DNA of 10,919 bases, from contig MU069453.1 in NCBI GenBank assembly GCA_002284615.2, positions 424,709 to 435,627 of the forward strand, read 5' to 3'. The notes below the pieces were generated by a model. The model worked only from the letters and a program-made list of their open reading frames with translations. It was not told where the DNA came from and ran no database searches. Shown here piece by piece: positions 1 through 9,600 of the stretch (position 1 is the first letter of the stretch; each line of letters begins with the position of its first letter). The translations under genes and the position numbers were made by a program. This stretch comes from Dunaliella salina (Eukaryota; Chlorophyta; Chlorophyceae; Chlamydomonadales; Dunaliellaceae).

Positions 1-1540
1 AGTACCAAACAGGCCATCCTCAAGCACTTTGTAGCCTCAGACTGCAGCGGGGCATTAACTCCCCGTTTTCACACATAGCTTGGCTAACCTGACTGGAAGT
101 TTCTTGGTGTTCGTAAATTTTGCCAACTTTTGGACCCCCCCCCTCGCAACTCTCAGGAGTTACAAAAAGATTATGAAGTTAGTTTGGGCACCTCGAAAGA
201 TAGCGGCGTCACAAGAAACTAGCGTTGGCATGGCAAGTGTTCTCCTCCCGTCCATAACACCACAAATTGCCTCCTATGCACGGCTTAAATCAAGCTCTTG
301 AATTCCAACAGAAAATGCGCTCCACCCTGTGGCCGGGCCAGCTTGTGGAGGATCTCAGCTCTCACAATCGGCTGCATCGCCGATTTCCCTCATACGATCC
401 AAGAGAGCCCAGAAAGGATTAAGCATACCCATCTCCATTGGTATGCTCTTCTGATCAGGAGACCTATTCTTCTTCCATCTACCCTTCTTTTCAGGACAAG
501 AACAATGTCTGCTAGAACTTCTGCATTGAATGCAACCAGCACGCACACGCACCACGGAAATTCACGTCGTATTCAAGTGCCTGTACCCAGGTGCGCACAT
601 GGTGCAATTTACCCTTTGTGTCCTTGGAATATTAACATTTCTCCTTCCGTGACCTTGTGGAATCATAGAACCTGCGTCTTGTGAAACCATGGAAATTGTG
701 TCCCATGACCGCAATATATACGCTGCATACACTGCACGGCTGCAAATTTGTTGGCAGTCCCAGATCGTCTCTGACAGGAAAGAGCTGAACCTCCATTGCA
801 CGGGCGTCAGCCTTTTGATCTTGCTGATGCAGAGGCCCCTCCACAGGTCTCCCCCTCATGCACCCTGGACAATCAAGGCTTGTTCCACGTGTTCTGGGCA
901 AAATATGAGGAGGCGTGTCTTGACTTCCTCCTTGTAGGTTGCAAATGAGAAAGTCAACGCTAAGAGCCGCCACATTTTGTCAAGCACAAACAAGTCATTG
1001 AGGCCATACAGAAAGAAAAGAAGAGAAAACTATGTAGGCAGATATACTCTCCCTACATCAATTAAGGAAGAGGTGACACTTTGGCTCGTAAAGAGCCGCG
1101 AGCCTCGCCCCAACCACAAGAAAAGAGGCAAGACATGCTAATGGGGATCTGGAGGGTTCCTAGAAGCACCTGGCTCTAGGACCCGGCTGTGTGAAGTACT
1201 CTTGTTTTCGATACCGCCTTGTGTGCAAACAAGTTTGTGGGCGTATTGAACAGAATGGGCATGAAGTTGTTGAGCAAGCTTAGTGGCACGTTGGTAATAC
1301 ACAAATGCATGGCAAGTATCTGGCAACAAGCACAACTGGCACAAATCTCTTTAACGAAGGAAATATACTATGACAACTGCACTGTCTCATCAGTCAGTTT
1401 CCATGTTGCCATTCTGGCTCACACCACTTCCATGCTCCTGGCCGCCTCTTTGACCTTGCTCTTGCATTTCATGGCGTCCTTGACCACCAGCATCCTCGCT
1501 TGCATTGCCCTGCTATCATAACACAGCCAGGAAAAACAGA
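1..1540. other. No supported gene; unique-looking sequence
   Basis: No open frame here has a convincing protein. On the minus strand one frame (about 680-380) carries two C-x2-C-x5-H patterns, CTMCAPGYRH and CIQCRSSSRH, separated by an in-frame stop at 564-562. This could be a decayed zinc-binding tail of a transposase, but that is only a guess. A run of nine C lies at 135-143. A small hairpin (GGCTCG at 1083-1088 pairing with CGAGCC at 1099-1104) overlaps a second possible hairpin, GGCTC-GTAAA-GAGCC. I see no tRNA, long repeat or clear terminal repeat. Confidence 0.5.
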
Positions 1541-2300
1541 GGCTCAAACATTAATTGCTTGAATTGTATATGGAACTCGTGCCCCCAAACACACAAAAGG
1601 CGAGTGAAATGCACAGCACTCGATTTTCGTTCGAAGTTGGCTGAGATTTGCACCATTAAATGCTTGAATCTCACCTGGAATGTGTGACCTCAAACACAGG
1701 CAAGAGGAATGACATGCACAGCACTCGGTCTTCATTTGCAGGTGTTTGAGATTTGAATTATTACTTAAAATCTTACGCGGTATGGGTGCCCTCAAACACA
1801 GATAAGACGAATGACATGCACAGCACTTGATCTTCATTTGCAGTTGGCTCAGATTTGCATCATTGATTGCTTTCAAGTATTGTCTGAAAAATGTGCCCCC
1901 CAAAAACACAAAGGGTAAAAGGCATGCACAGCACTCAATCTTCATTTGCAGTTGGCTCAGATTTGCATCATTGATTGCTTTCAAGTATTGTCTGGAAAAT
2001 GTGCCCCCCAAAAACACAAAGGGTAAAAGGCATGCACAGCACTCAATCTTCATTGGCAGTTGGCTCAGAATTGCACCATTAATTGCTTTGAATCTTTGCT
2101 GGAGTAGGTGCCCTCCAACACACCAAGGGCGAGTCACATGCACAGCACTCAATCTTCATTTGCAACTGGCAGATATTTGCAACATTGATTGCTTTAAATC
2201 TCAGCTGAAATACTTGCCCTTCAACACACAAAAGGCAAAAGACATGCAGCACAGCACTCGACCTTCATACGCAGTTGGCTGCGATCACATCTTGATTCAG
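1541..2300. repeat. Tandem minisatellite, unit about 102-109 bp, about seven copies
   Basis: The marker GCACAGCACT starts at 1611, 1716, 1818, 1926, 2034, 2140 and 2249, giving steps of 105, 102, 108, 108, 106 and 109 bases. Each unit also contains a TTGCAGTTGGCTCAGATTTG-like block, an ATTGATTGCTTT-like block and a GTGCCCCCCAAA-like block. The units starting at 1818 and 1926 are almost identical, so that pair duplicated recently. Because most steps are multiples of three, long frames stay open on both strands (202 residues on minus over 2152-1544, 162 residues on plus over 1827-2315). They look like by-products of the repeat rather than demonstrated genes. Confidence 0.93.
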
Positions 2301-2821
2301 GCACGCATATGCTGAGAAACTTTGTGCTTTCTGTCACTTTCCTTGCGCTGAGAGTCACGACTCCACACTGGCAGAAGCATACATCTGAATGGGGAAAGTA
2401 TGATCAGCAAGGCTGGCAAGATGAAAAGCATGTATTTTGCTTTGCTTTTCCATCTTCATGTGCTCCCGTGGTAAGAAATTCGCACATCCTTTTTCAAACT
2501 TGCCAACCTGTACAGGAAGCTCTCTGAATGAGCCAGGCGCTTTTTTTAATCCTCAAGCAGGTTTTGGGGATGCCTGTCATTTCTTGCAAAGCTAAATGAT
2601 GAGGCTTCTTCTGGCTTGGCTTGCACATTCAGGGAAGCCGATCAGCTTAACTACTGGCTGAAGGTCAATCCCAAGCTAATCTTGTCGAATGAGTTTCAAG
2701 CTTACCTCGTCGAGTGAGTGAAGGACAGGTTGAAAGTCCTACATTTTTGGAGACGTTCTAGCATGTTGAAAGTCACACCATACAAGTGCGCATAAATTGT
2801 CGTCAAAAAGCTGACAGACAA
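2301..2821. other. Spacer without a supported gene
   Basis: This stretch lies between the tandem array and the Q-rich minus-strand exon. If that exon ends at its stop codon, this would hold its 3' untranslated region. The plus-strand frame at 2309-2527 (72 residues) shows no recognisable motif. Nothing else stands out apart from a short T run near 2542. Confidence 0.4.
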
Positions 2822-3163
2822 TCATTGCTCTCCAACTTCGTCAAGGAGTGCAGGGTCAAGCATGTACACAAAGAGGTTCCTCCTCACCATGGCATCCGGT
2901 TGCTCTTCGGGCTGCTGTGCCCCCTCCTGGGGTGGATGCTCCACCTGGGGTCCATCTTGCTGGTGCACCTGTGCTTCGTCTTGCTGCACCTGGGGTCCGT
3001 CTTGCTGCACCTCAGGTCCGTTTTGCTGCTGCTGCTCCTTCTGCTGCTGCTCTTGTTGCCGCTGCTCCTGCTGCTGTTGCTCCTTTTGCTGCTGCTCCCG
3101 CTGCTGCTGCTCTTGTTGCTGCTGCCGCTCATGTGCCTCTAATCGTGCCCGCATCCGGTCAAC
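2822..3163 (-). CDS. Probable terminal exon of a glutamine-rich protein, function unknown
   Basis: On the minus strand a likely 3' splice site (GAACACAG followed by GTTGACC) precedes a frame of 113 codons plus TGA (stop at 2824-2822). It opens with VDRMRARLEAHERQQQQ, a coiled-coil-like start. It runs through about 35 residues of Q broken by E, R and K, then three to four degenerate repeats of the type QQDGPQV, and ends with a more ordinary tail, RRNLFVYMLDPALLDEVGEQ. A competing reading splices out the tail at ATG|GTGAGG (after 2888). No upstream exon could be fixed, so this is a partial gene. The leucine-, alanine- and cysteine-rich frames opposite it are shadows of the CAG repeats. Family not recognised. 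Confidence 0.5.
   Translation of the reverse strand, partial: VDRMRARLEAHERQQQQEQQQREQQQKEQQQQEQRQQEQQQKEQQQQNGPEVQQDGPQVQQDEAQVHQQDGPQVEHPPQEGAQQPEEQPDAMVRRNLFVYMLDPALLDEVGEQ
3021..3131 (-). repeat. CAG/CAR imperfect trinucleotide repeat (polyQ coding)
   Basis: On the plus strand this reads as CTG/CTC/TTG triplets; on the minus strand as CAG, CAA, GAG and AAG codons of the Q-rich exon. The tract is heavily interrupted (E, K and R codons every three to five Q), which suggests an old and fairly stable tract rather than a freshly expanding pure repeat. Confidence 0.85.
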
Positions 3164-3704
3164 CTGTGTTCCCAGAGAACAGTCAGCAGCATCCAATCAA
3201 CCTTCGTGCTTACCATCCATCAACCATTGCGCCCATAAAATCCAATGAACCTTCGTGCCCAGAGCAGTCTATGGCACAGCAGATGATGTGCTAGTTTTGA
3301 TGCAAACAAGGCAAGATTGATATTTTGGTTCCTGCAAGCGAGTGTCCTCATCCCACTTCCAAAACCACCCCAGTTTGTACAGTGTACCTTTCCCCAGCAG
3401 TTCAAAATTTTTACTACTTTTTGGAGGAAACACACCACAGCAAGACCCTCTAGTGCACCTGACAAGGAACAGGACGATCCATGCCTTGCGCAGGAGCGTG
3501 AGCCCCCTAGTTTGCCTGTCTCCTGTTCACTCCTAACGCGCGGACCCAACTAGCACAACCTGCCCTGAAACTTCAGCTAAAGTCCCGGGGGAAAAATCCT
3601 GGCAGCCTGGCTTTAAAGGAAAAGCTATGCTATAAGGCACTGTCCAATAGCATTGATTGAGGGAAGGACCCACTTTTGCTCAAGGCAAATCCTCACCGGT
3701 ACCC

Positions 3705-3761
3705 GGGATCGAACCCCGGACCTCCCGCGTTCACTAGGGCCGCGTTTCACCCTTTAGGCTA
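3705..3761 (-). promoter_or_regulatory. Internal Pol III promoter (A and B boxes) of the SINE
   Basis: A box at 3761-3750 and B box at 3715-3705, with tRNA-like spacing. Both boxes are close to consensus, so transcription is possible if the copy is not silenced. The A box lies about 50 bases inside the element, deeper than in a simple tRNA-headed SINE. Confidence 0.75.
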
Positions 3762-3786
3762 CAATCGAGAATCCAAAGAAATCCGG

Positions 3787-3811
3787 TCCCGGAAGTTTCC
3801 GGGGTAACCCC
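3787..3811 (-). other. Paired inverted repeats at the 5' end of the SINE
   Basis: CCGGAA-GT-TTCCGG (3789-3802) is a perfect inverted repeat, extended by one more C:G pair outside. It is followed immediately by the 11-base palindrome GGGGTAACCCC (3801-3811). Both lie between the 5' target duplication and the tRNA-like part, so a transcript starting at the element end would begin with hairpins. Confidence 0.6.
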
Positions 3812-3983
3812 AAGCCTGGCTCTATCAGGGCAGCATGGGATGCAGAAGCAGGTGCTGTGCTGATCCTTTGCAGGCAAGTTTTGACCTGAGCCAGCCAGCC
3901 TACAAGGTTACAAGGAAAAGAAGGCCTCCAGTCAAAACGGCTGACTGCTAGCCTACCATCCATCCTGCAACTCGGCATATGCC

Positions 3984-4117
3984 GCCTGCCCTCAAACTTC
4001 AGCTAAACGCCTTGAATGAGAAGTTCAGGCAGCCCTGCTCCATCAACGTGGGAGGCAGTGGCGGGTGCTGTGCTGATCTTTTTCTGGTAAGTCTTGACCT
4101 GAGCCAGCTAGGCTGCC
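3984..4117. repeat. Segmental duplication, copy 2 (uninterrupted)
   Basis: It runs continuously from CCTGCCCTCAAACTTCAGCTAAA through GTGCTGTGCTGATC to TTGACCTGAGCCAGC, the same blocks that flank the SINE in copy 1. It serves as the empty-site reference for that insertion. Minor indels separate the copies. Confidence 0.7.
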
Positions 4118-4913
4118 ATCTGTCCTGAAACCAGCATGCCGAACTAGCGTTTTCTCACCAGGTAATTCAAGTTCGGGTGGCATCCTGTGCAATGGGCAAG
4201 CCTACAGGACACACTACTCAGTTGGCAGCCACCAGAAGCAGGCCAGTACCTTCCAGCCAAGCCCCTGCAGCAGCTCCAGTCAAGACAGAACCCAACAGCA
4301 TACTTTTGTGGATGCTATGCTAGGTCTGGGCCCTCGGGATGTCCCGTTCAGTTATTTTTGCTGTCAGCCTGCGGACCATTCCGGCTTGCCACTGAGCCAA
4401 TGCATTTGCATCATTCCAACTGCGATGAGAAGATTCGGTTCTGGTCCTGTCGATGGTGTGGTGCGCATCACAAGCTGAGAGGTGAAGGCACAGAAGTTTG
4501 CTGATGCAATGGGAAGCAGGACCTGCATCCTCGCCCTGCACACACTAGGTGTGTGGACAAAAGAGCCTCTGGAGCACATCCAGCCGCTGACAGTTTTAAG
4601 GGGCAGGTGAGCGAAGCCTGGCAGGGGCAGTTTGCATGGCACACACACACAACTGTACATGCATGCACGCATGAACACGGCATGTTCTGTTGCATACAAG
4701 GTTCTGTTGTTGCCCTAAGAAAGGGCATATCGCCGTATCATTTCACTTGTGCCAGCAGTTCTCTGTGCATTGGATTGGACTAGGTACACAGATTTTCAGG
4801 TGAGTTGGGGTGTTCGGCACGACTTTGATGCATTAATTTGCCAAACGGCATTTCATCCAGGGCTCAGAGGTGTAAAAGGGAGTTTAAGGGCAGAAAAACC
4901 CGTCACAGTCAAA
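4118..4913. other. Spacer and presumed 3' untranslated region of SPF27
   Basis: The part next to 4914 should hold the 3' end of the minus-strand SPF27 transcript. I looked for the TGTAA polyadenylation signal common in green algae on the minus strand and did not find one. A short CA repeat with TGCATGCA-type palindromes lies at about 4639-4672. The longest frame (4187-4504, plus) has no recognisable domain. Confidence 0.4.
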
Positions 4914-6280
4914 CTAGGTGTGTAACAGGCCTTGTCGCCTATACAGCACATGGCGCACCTCATCTTGTAGCCTCTCGCAAGCGTTGTCTATATCCAGGTT
5001 CTTCTTCACTGACTGGAAATATTCATCGTACAGCTTCCGCAACTCAGCACCTGTGTTCACAATGATGTGAAAGGAAGCAGTATAGGCCAGGTCCCTCTAG
5101 TACGTCTATTGAGATGATGGCATCACCCTAAGTTACCTCACATGGCAAGTGTCATGTTGCATGTCAAGCGCTGCGTTACAGGTCAAGTGTTGTGTTACCA
5201 CATGATGTTGGAGATCAGGGGTCTTTACAACATCCAACCTTGCGAGGAGTACACAGCCACACATTCCAGCTGTGCAACTTGCATGACTCTCACACATGCA
5301 GCTCCATTTTCTATGTTGTAGTGTGGCACTGATCACTCGGGTGGCAGCAGAGCTGACTGACCTGCAGCGAGTTGGGACAGCTTGCGCTCCTGGTTCAGCT
5401 CAGTGATGCGCTTCTTCGTGGCCTGCAGCTCCTCCTCGGCCTGTTTTTGAGTGGCTTCACTGAGCTGGGTCTGTGCTCGCCATGTCTGCATTATTCAGCA
5501 GCAAAACCATGCCATTGTCAGCAAGCAGGGGTCGACTGCAACATGCAACGTTCAAGCTAGCACGCCAACGCCTTATCATCATGATGCTTGCAAGAGCTGT
5601 CTGCAAGTGGAGGCCACGATGCAGGTGCATGATAGGCATCTGCTACCTAAACTTGAAGGAAAGAGTTTGTGTTCCCGCAGGTGACTGCTCGAGGGACCCA
5701 TGTGCAAAGCACATGGCATCTTCTTAAACACGGCCCACCTTATCTCCGTACTTCAGCAGCAAATCCAGGTTCAGGATGCGCAAATATTGGTGCTCTAATT
5801 GAGCATGTGCATTGTCCAGACAGCTGCGCCATGAGCCAGGGTCGTTCTGCTTGCTGGCCACAGGCGTGTCCAGGCGGTAGCGGCTGGTGTCCAAGGGCTT
5901 CATGGGCTGTTTGGCTTTGACTCTTCGTGGGGAGTGGACAAGGGAGGGTGCATGTCGGTGCATGTCACTTGCATGCTGTTGCTTTTGGTCTTGCACATCA
6001 ACCATGATGCTTCCACTTGCCCCTGGCCCTCTCGACCAGTACCCCACCTCTCATACTCTGCAGCCAACAGGGGATGCTCATCAAACTTGAGAGTTGGGCC
6101 TGGACCCATCTCATGCAAGTAGTCAGCAGGGCGTTTGGTGCCCTTCCTGGCTTCCTCCTCAATCAGCGCATCAACTTGCTGCCTGGACTGTGGGTTCAAC
6201 CCATCCACATAGGGTAGAGCATCTACAAGTTGACTCGAGGTCCGCCATGTTTCCAATTTTGATCCCTCCAATCTCAGCAT
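4914..6280 (-). CDS. Pre-mRNA-splicing factor SPF27 (BCAS2/MOS4), four exons
   Basis: Exons are 6280-6048, 5922-5739, 5485-5362 and 5050-4914 (junction phases 2, 0, 1), with GT-AG introns of 125, 253 and 311 bases, giving 225 residues. SPF27 is a core subunit of the Prp19/CDC5L (NineTeen) complex, which stabilises U5 and U6 snRNAs during spliceosome activation in the nucleus. Diagnostic blocks: VDALPYVD near residue 20; a KRPADYLHE-like stretch; EYERVKA across junction 1; the near-invariant AQLEHQ, as in human BCAS2; TWRAQTQLSEATQKQAEEEL at the start of exon 3, which aligns without gaps to the human coiled coil; and NQERK before LAAG. The length matches human BCAS2. The splice choice AG|GTGGGG to GAAG|AGTC is forced by phase and by the conserved EYERV. 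The start ATG at 6280 is the first in frame; a second ATG at about 6238 (ATGGCGGACC) is out of frame. Confidence 0.95.
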
Positions 6281-6687
6281 GGTGAGGTTAATCTAAATTT
6301 CAAAAGAATCTTAAGTCAGGTGTGTATTTCCCTTTTTGGCAAACCTTGCAGATCACAATGCATGTAAACGTGCATTGACAGCACGAATTTGTCTCACATG
6401 AATGATTATAACAGTGTGCTAGGATTTCGTCCTAGTTCCCAATCAGGTCTGGGTACCAGACCAAGTTTCAACATTAAGACTACGTTTCCAGTGAGTTCGA
6501 AATTTTTAGTTCCATTTTACCAATGAACCTTTTCCCGGACTGAGAAATTCCGGACTCACGGGTAACGCGGTCTAGGCTTTCCTCAAACGATTGTGACACA
6601 TCATGCATGTAATCATTTCAATAAATGTTCTGTTCCTTCTTTTTGTGTCGTTAGGTTTCAAATTATTTTATTCAGAACAAGTTTGGC
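6281..6687. promoter_or_regulatory. Shared upstream region of two divergent genes, with two hairpins
   Basis: These 407 bases separate the SPF27 start (minus) from the first usable ATG of the plus-strand gene. Two perfect stem-loops lie close together: CTAGGA-TTTCG-TCCTAG (6419-6435) and GGTCTGG-GTA-CCAGACC (6446-6462). A direct repeat CCGGACTSA follows near 6536 and 6551. An acceptor-like pyrimidine tract ending CGTTAG (about 6634-6654) suggests that the plus-strand gene may have a 5' untranslated intron here. No clear TATA box was assigned. Confidence 0.5.
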
Positions 6688-9600
6688 ATGCTGTGCAAAC
6701 ATTCATGCGCCCTGCTGCCTGCACATGGCCCAAGGGCGAGCCCAAGTTCCATCAACAAACAATGTGTACCCCACACAATCCTCTTGAAGCCTGGAGGTGT
6801 CAGTCATGTTTTGTCCGAAAAGCGTGCACCCACCATTCTGGGCAGACCGCTATCCCTGGCTCCTCCAATTTCTCTAGCTACTTGTGCCCAGAAGGAAGAT
6901 CGAGGGAATGAAGCTGCTGGAAGTGAGACTGCAGATTCCAGCTCTATCCCTTTCAGCAGGGAGTAAGTGTGTGCTCCGCGAAGTTCATACGCCTGTGCTC
7001 AGCTCGCTTTGACAGATGATCCAGGCAAGGCTACAGCAGATGTTCCATGGCCCTGCCTGACATTTGAATCTCACCACCACCATGCTGCAGGATCCTGGGT
7101 CCTGGTTGGTCCAACCAGGCACGGCTGTCTGATGACATGTTGCAGACCATCATCGAGCTGCCTGGGACCAAAGGCATGTTCGACTTGAGGGACAGAGCGG
7201 ATGCATTGTCTGCCTGGAAGCTGGCTCTACAGAAAGGGTGCGTGCCCACGCCCCTTGCTCACATGTATGCTCACCCCGATTGCTCCATTCCGACCTCATT
7301 ACTTGCCTCCACATAGGGCACGGATCATCATGCCTCCACATCATGCCTCCACATAGGGCATTACTTGCCTCCACATAGGGACATGGATCTTGCCATCACC
7401 TTGTCAAGTAATTACACAAACAAACTTTGCGTGCTCCTTGCAGCACCCTACCCAAAATAGACACACTCAACTGGCCCCAGGAGCCTTTCAAGAGCAAGTT
7501 TGTGGTGAGTGAGTGTGGTTTTCCAGAAAGGTGGCCAGTGCTTCCTCCTCCCTGTCTTTGTCGTCACAACTCCATTTGTTATGCGCCTCCTAATGTGACA
7601 CGATGTTGTGTTGAGAATCCTGCAATTAAAATGCTCACATCTTAGAAGTACAGCAAGTAAACAGGTGCTTGAGAGGGCAAGCATGGCAATGCTCCTGCAT
7701 CAGTCCTGAATTTCAGAGAACCCCGTCACACAGTAGGGGTTGACTTCCTGCCCTTCCTTGTGCATAACCCACTTTGCAGGAGGCCTTGCAAAACCTTGAA
7801 ATGCCCCGGTTTACACGACGTTACCCAGCCATTTTGAACACCCTAATGAAGCAAATGCTAGGCCTGGTGCAGGTGAGCTCTGCCTCTTGTTGGTGGCATG
7901 TCGATGCTTGAGCAGGCCAACCCTGCCATGTTGAGCATCATGTTGAGAAGGGTTGGTCGATTCCATGCCGATACGCAGCATATTGATACGGAATTGGCTA
8001 CTCTAGTAACTCTAGTAGCATATGCTGGCCCTGGTGCAGGTGAGCTTTTGTCTGTTGTTGGTGGCATGTCAATGCTTGCAAAGGCCAACCCAGCCATTTT
8101 GAGCACCCTAATGAGTAGTGTTGGCCAATTCCATGAATGTACGCCACACATATTGTAATTTTTCCGCCCAGATGCTGTATGCGGCATATTTTTTACGAAG
8201 TTGGCAACTCTAGTAATGAGGCGTATGCTGGGCCTGGTGCAGGTGAGCCTTTGTCTGTTGTTGGTGGCATGTCGATGCTTGAACAGACCAACTCAGCCAT
8301 TTTGAACATCTGACTGAGGAGGGTTGGCCGATTCCATGAATGTACGCCACACATATTATGCTGTATACGGCATCTTCTTATGGAATTGGCGACTCTAGTA
8401 ATGAGGCATATGCTGGGCCTGGTGCAGGTAAGCCTTTGTCTGTTGTTGACGGCATGTCGATGCTCGAACAGGCCAAGCAAGGCTTGATGGTTCTGAGGGG
8501 CAGCGGCATGATTCAACTTGGGAAAAATTGGGACAGCCAGCATCTATTGACAAAAGCAAGGCTAGATAAATGACAGGGTGATGAATGACAGAGCCCAATA
8601 TAATCTTGACATAACCTGGGCTCGATGGTTCTGAGGGGCGGCGGCATGGTTCAACGTTTGTGTAAATACAGGCAGCAAGCACCAATCGACGTGACTTGAG
8701 TGTCAGAGGGATGTCAGAGGAGCAGATTTTCCTCACCTTTGAACACATGGTCGAATGTTCGCATTGCTGCACTGTGTGAACAGGACTTTGAAGCAGGCAT
8801 GCAAGAGGCCGAGAACAAGCAACAGCAGCAGCAGCAACAACAGCAGCGACAACAGCAGCAGCAGCAGCAACAGCAGAGCGGGGAGAGCCAAGGATCTGAA
8901 GAGGGAGAGAGTGGAGAATCCGGATCGAGTGAAAGCCAAGATGGGGACCAACAAGGGGGGGTAAGTGGGGACATTGGTGAAAACAGTGAGAGGTACAGCA
9001 TCCATGTCACTCTAAGTTGCAATGCGTCTTCGTCACTCCAGACCACAGGGTGTCTCTGTCAAGTTGTAATTTCATTCCATCCTTGAGTATGAGAGGCTGG
9101 GCGTCAGGAAACCTTGATGCACTGCGCAATATTGGGTGCATTGATCTGTGATGCATTTTTCCTACTCTGCAATGGAGGGAAAGGAGCCGTTATTGCTTTC
9201 CCCAAAGTAGCCATTCTTCACAAGTTGGCCGGGTGATGATGAGTCCCAATGAGTCTGTGCAATCAGTCCCAGTGTGGGGACATGAGTTTCAATGCATTTG
9301 TCATTTCAATTATGTGGTGTCGGCATGAGTTGAGATGCATGTGTACTCAATCATATGGGGGTGGACGTGAGTTGTGATGCATCTGAATGTGTGCTCAATC
9401 ATAGGGTGTGGGCATGAGTTGCAATACATCCATGCAGTCGATCATACATAGCACTCTATCAGAGCACTCAATCATTGCACTCGATCATAGCACTCAATCA
9501 TAGCACTCAATCGTACAGGGTGAGAACATGGGTTGCTCCTGTGCACTCAATCATAGGGTGTGGGCATGAGTTGCAATACATCCATGCAGTCGATCATACA

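Larger units (their letters stand above)
3604..3824 (-). mobile_element. tRNA-derived SINE with 12-bp target site duplications
   Basis: The minus strand carries a tRNA-like module with a good A box (TAGCCTAAAGGG, 3761-3750) and a perfect-consensus B box (GGTTCGATCCC, 3715-3705), 46 bases apart start to start, as in a real tRNA gene. The T arm pairs fully (CCGGG/CCCGG). The acceptor arm does not close and the anticodon arm cannot form the normal 7-base loop, so this is not a working tRNA gene. The 197-bp element (3616-3812) is flanked by AGCCTGGCTTTA (3604-3615) and AGCCTGGCTCTA (3813-3824), a 12-base direct repeat with one mismatch. A TTTT at 3623-3620 at its 3' end could terminate Pol III. 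The uninterrupted paralogous copy at 3984-4117 supports insertion. Confidence 0.8.
3559..3905. repeat. Segmental duplication, copy 1 (split by a SINE)
   Basis: The left part, starting CCTGCCCTGAAACTTCAGCTAAA at about 3559, and the right part, about 3814-3905 with GTGCTGTGCTGATC and TTGACCTGAGCCAGC, match one continuous sequence at 3984-4117. The material in between is the SINE at 3616-3812. The copy at 3984-4117 therefore represents the pre-insertion arrangement. The copies have diverged by many substitutions, so the duplication is old. No coding role is apparent. Confidence 0.75.
7820..8470 (+). repeat. Tandem amplification of the exon 4 end with its 5' splice site
   Basis: The end of exon 4, GGCCTGGTGCAG followed by GTGAGC, recurs at 8028, 8231 and 8416 after the original at 7861 (steps 167, 203 and 185). 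Each copy also carries GGTGGCATGTCGATGCTTG-like intron sequence and an ACCCAGCCATTTTGAACACC-like piece from the middle of exon 4. The result is four strong donor-like sites in a row (7873, 8040, 8243 and 8428, the last being GTAAGC). Reading past 7873 meets a stop (TGA) after thirteen codons, so the first donor is the productive one. The intron 4 copies have frame breaks and look non-coding. Confidence 0.85.

Noticed and set aside
1827..2315. A 162-residue plus-strand protein in the 106-bp array
   Set aside because: The frame is open because near-identical 108-base units repeat. There is no independent sign of coding, and the opposite strand is open as well.
2786..3294. Leucine-, alanine- and cysteine-rich plus-strand frames
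   Set aside because: They are antisense translations of the CAG-rich minus-strand exon and consist almost wholly of repeat-derived residues.
3690..3770. A functional tRNA gene on the minus strand
   Set aside because: The T arm and both promoter boxes are good, but the acceptor arm does not pair and the anticodon arm has no proper 7-base loop. Target duplications and extra sequence on both sides fit a SINE instead.
3754..3978. A 74-residue minus-strand gene across the SINE border
   Set aside because: The frame spans the SINE 5' end and the flanking duplication, has no homologue that I recognise, and is not preserved in the second copy of the duplication.
5892..5913. Alternative acceptor AAACAG|CCCATG for SPF27 exon 2
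   Set aside because: It requires a phase 0 donor that is not present at the end of exon 1 and would lose the conserved EYERV-K stretch. The acceptor GAAG|AGTC at 5922 restores both phase and conservation.
8714..9046. Cysteine- or leucine-run minus-strand frames
   Set aside because: Shadows of the CAG tract in exon 5 of the plus-strand gene, which has matching splice phases.
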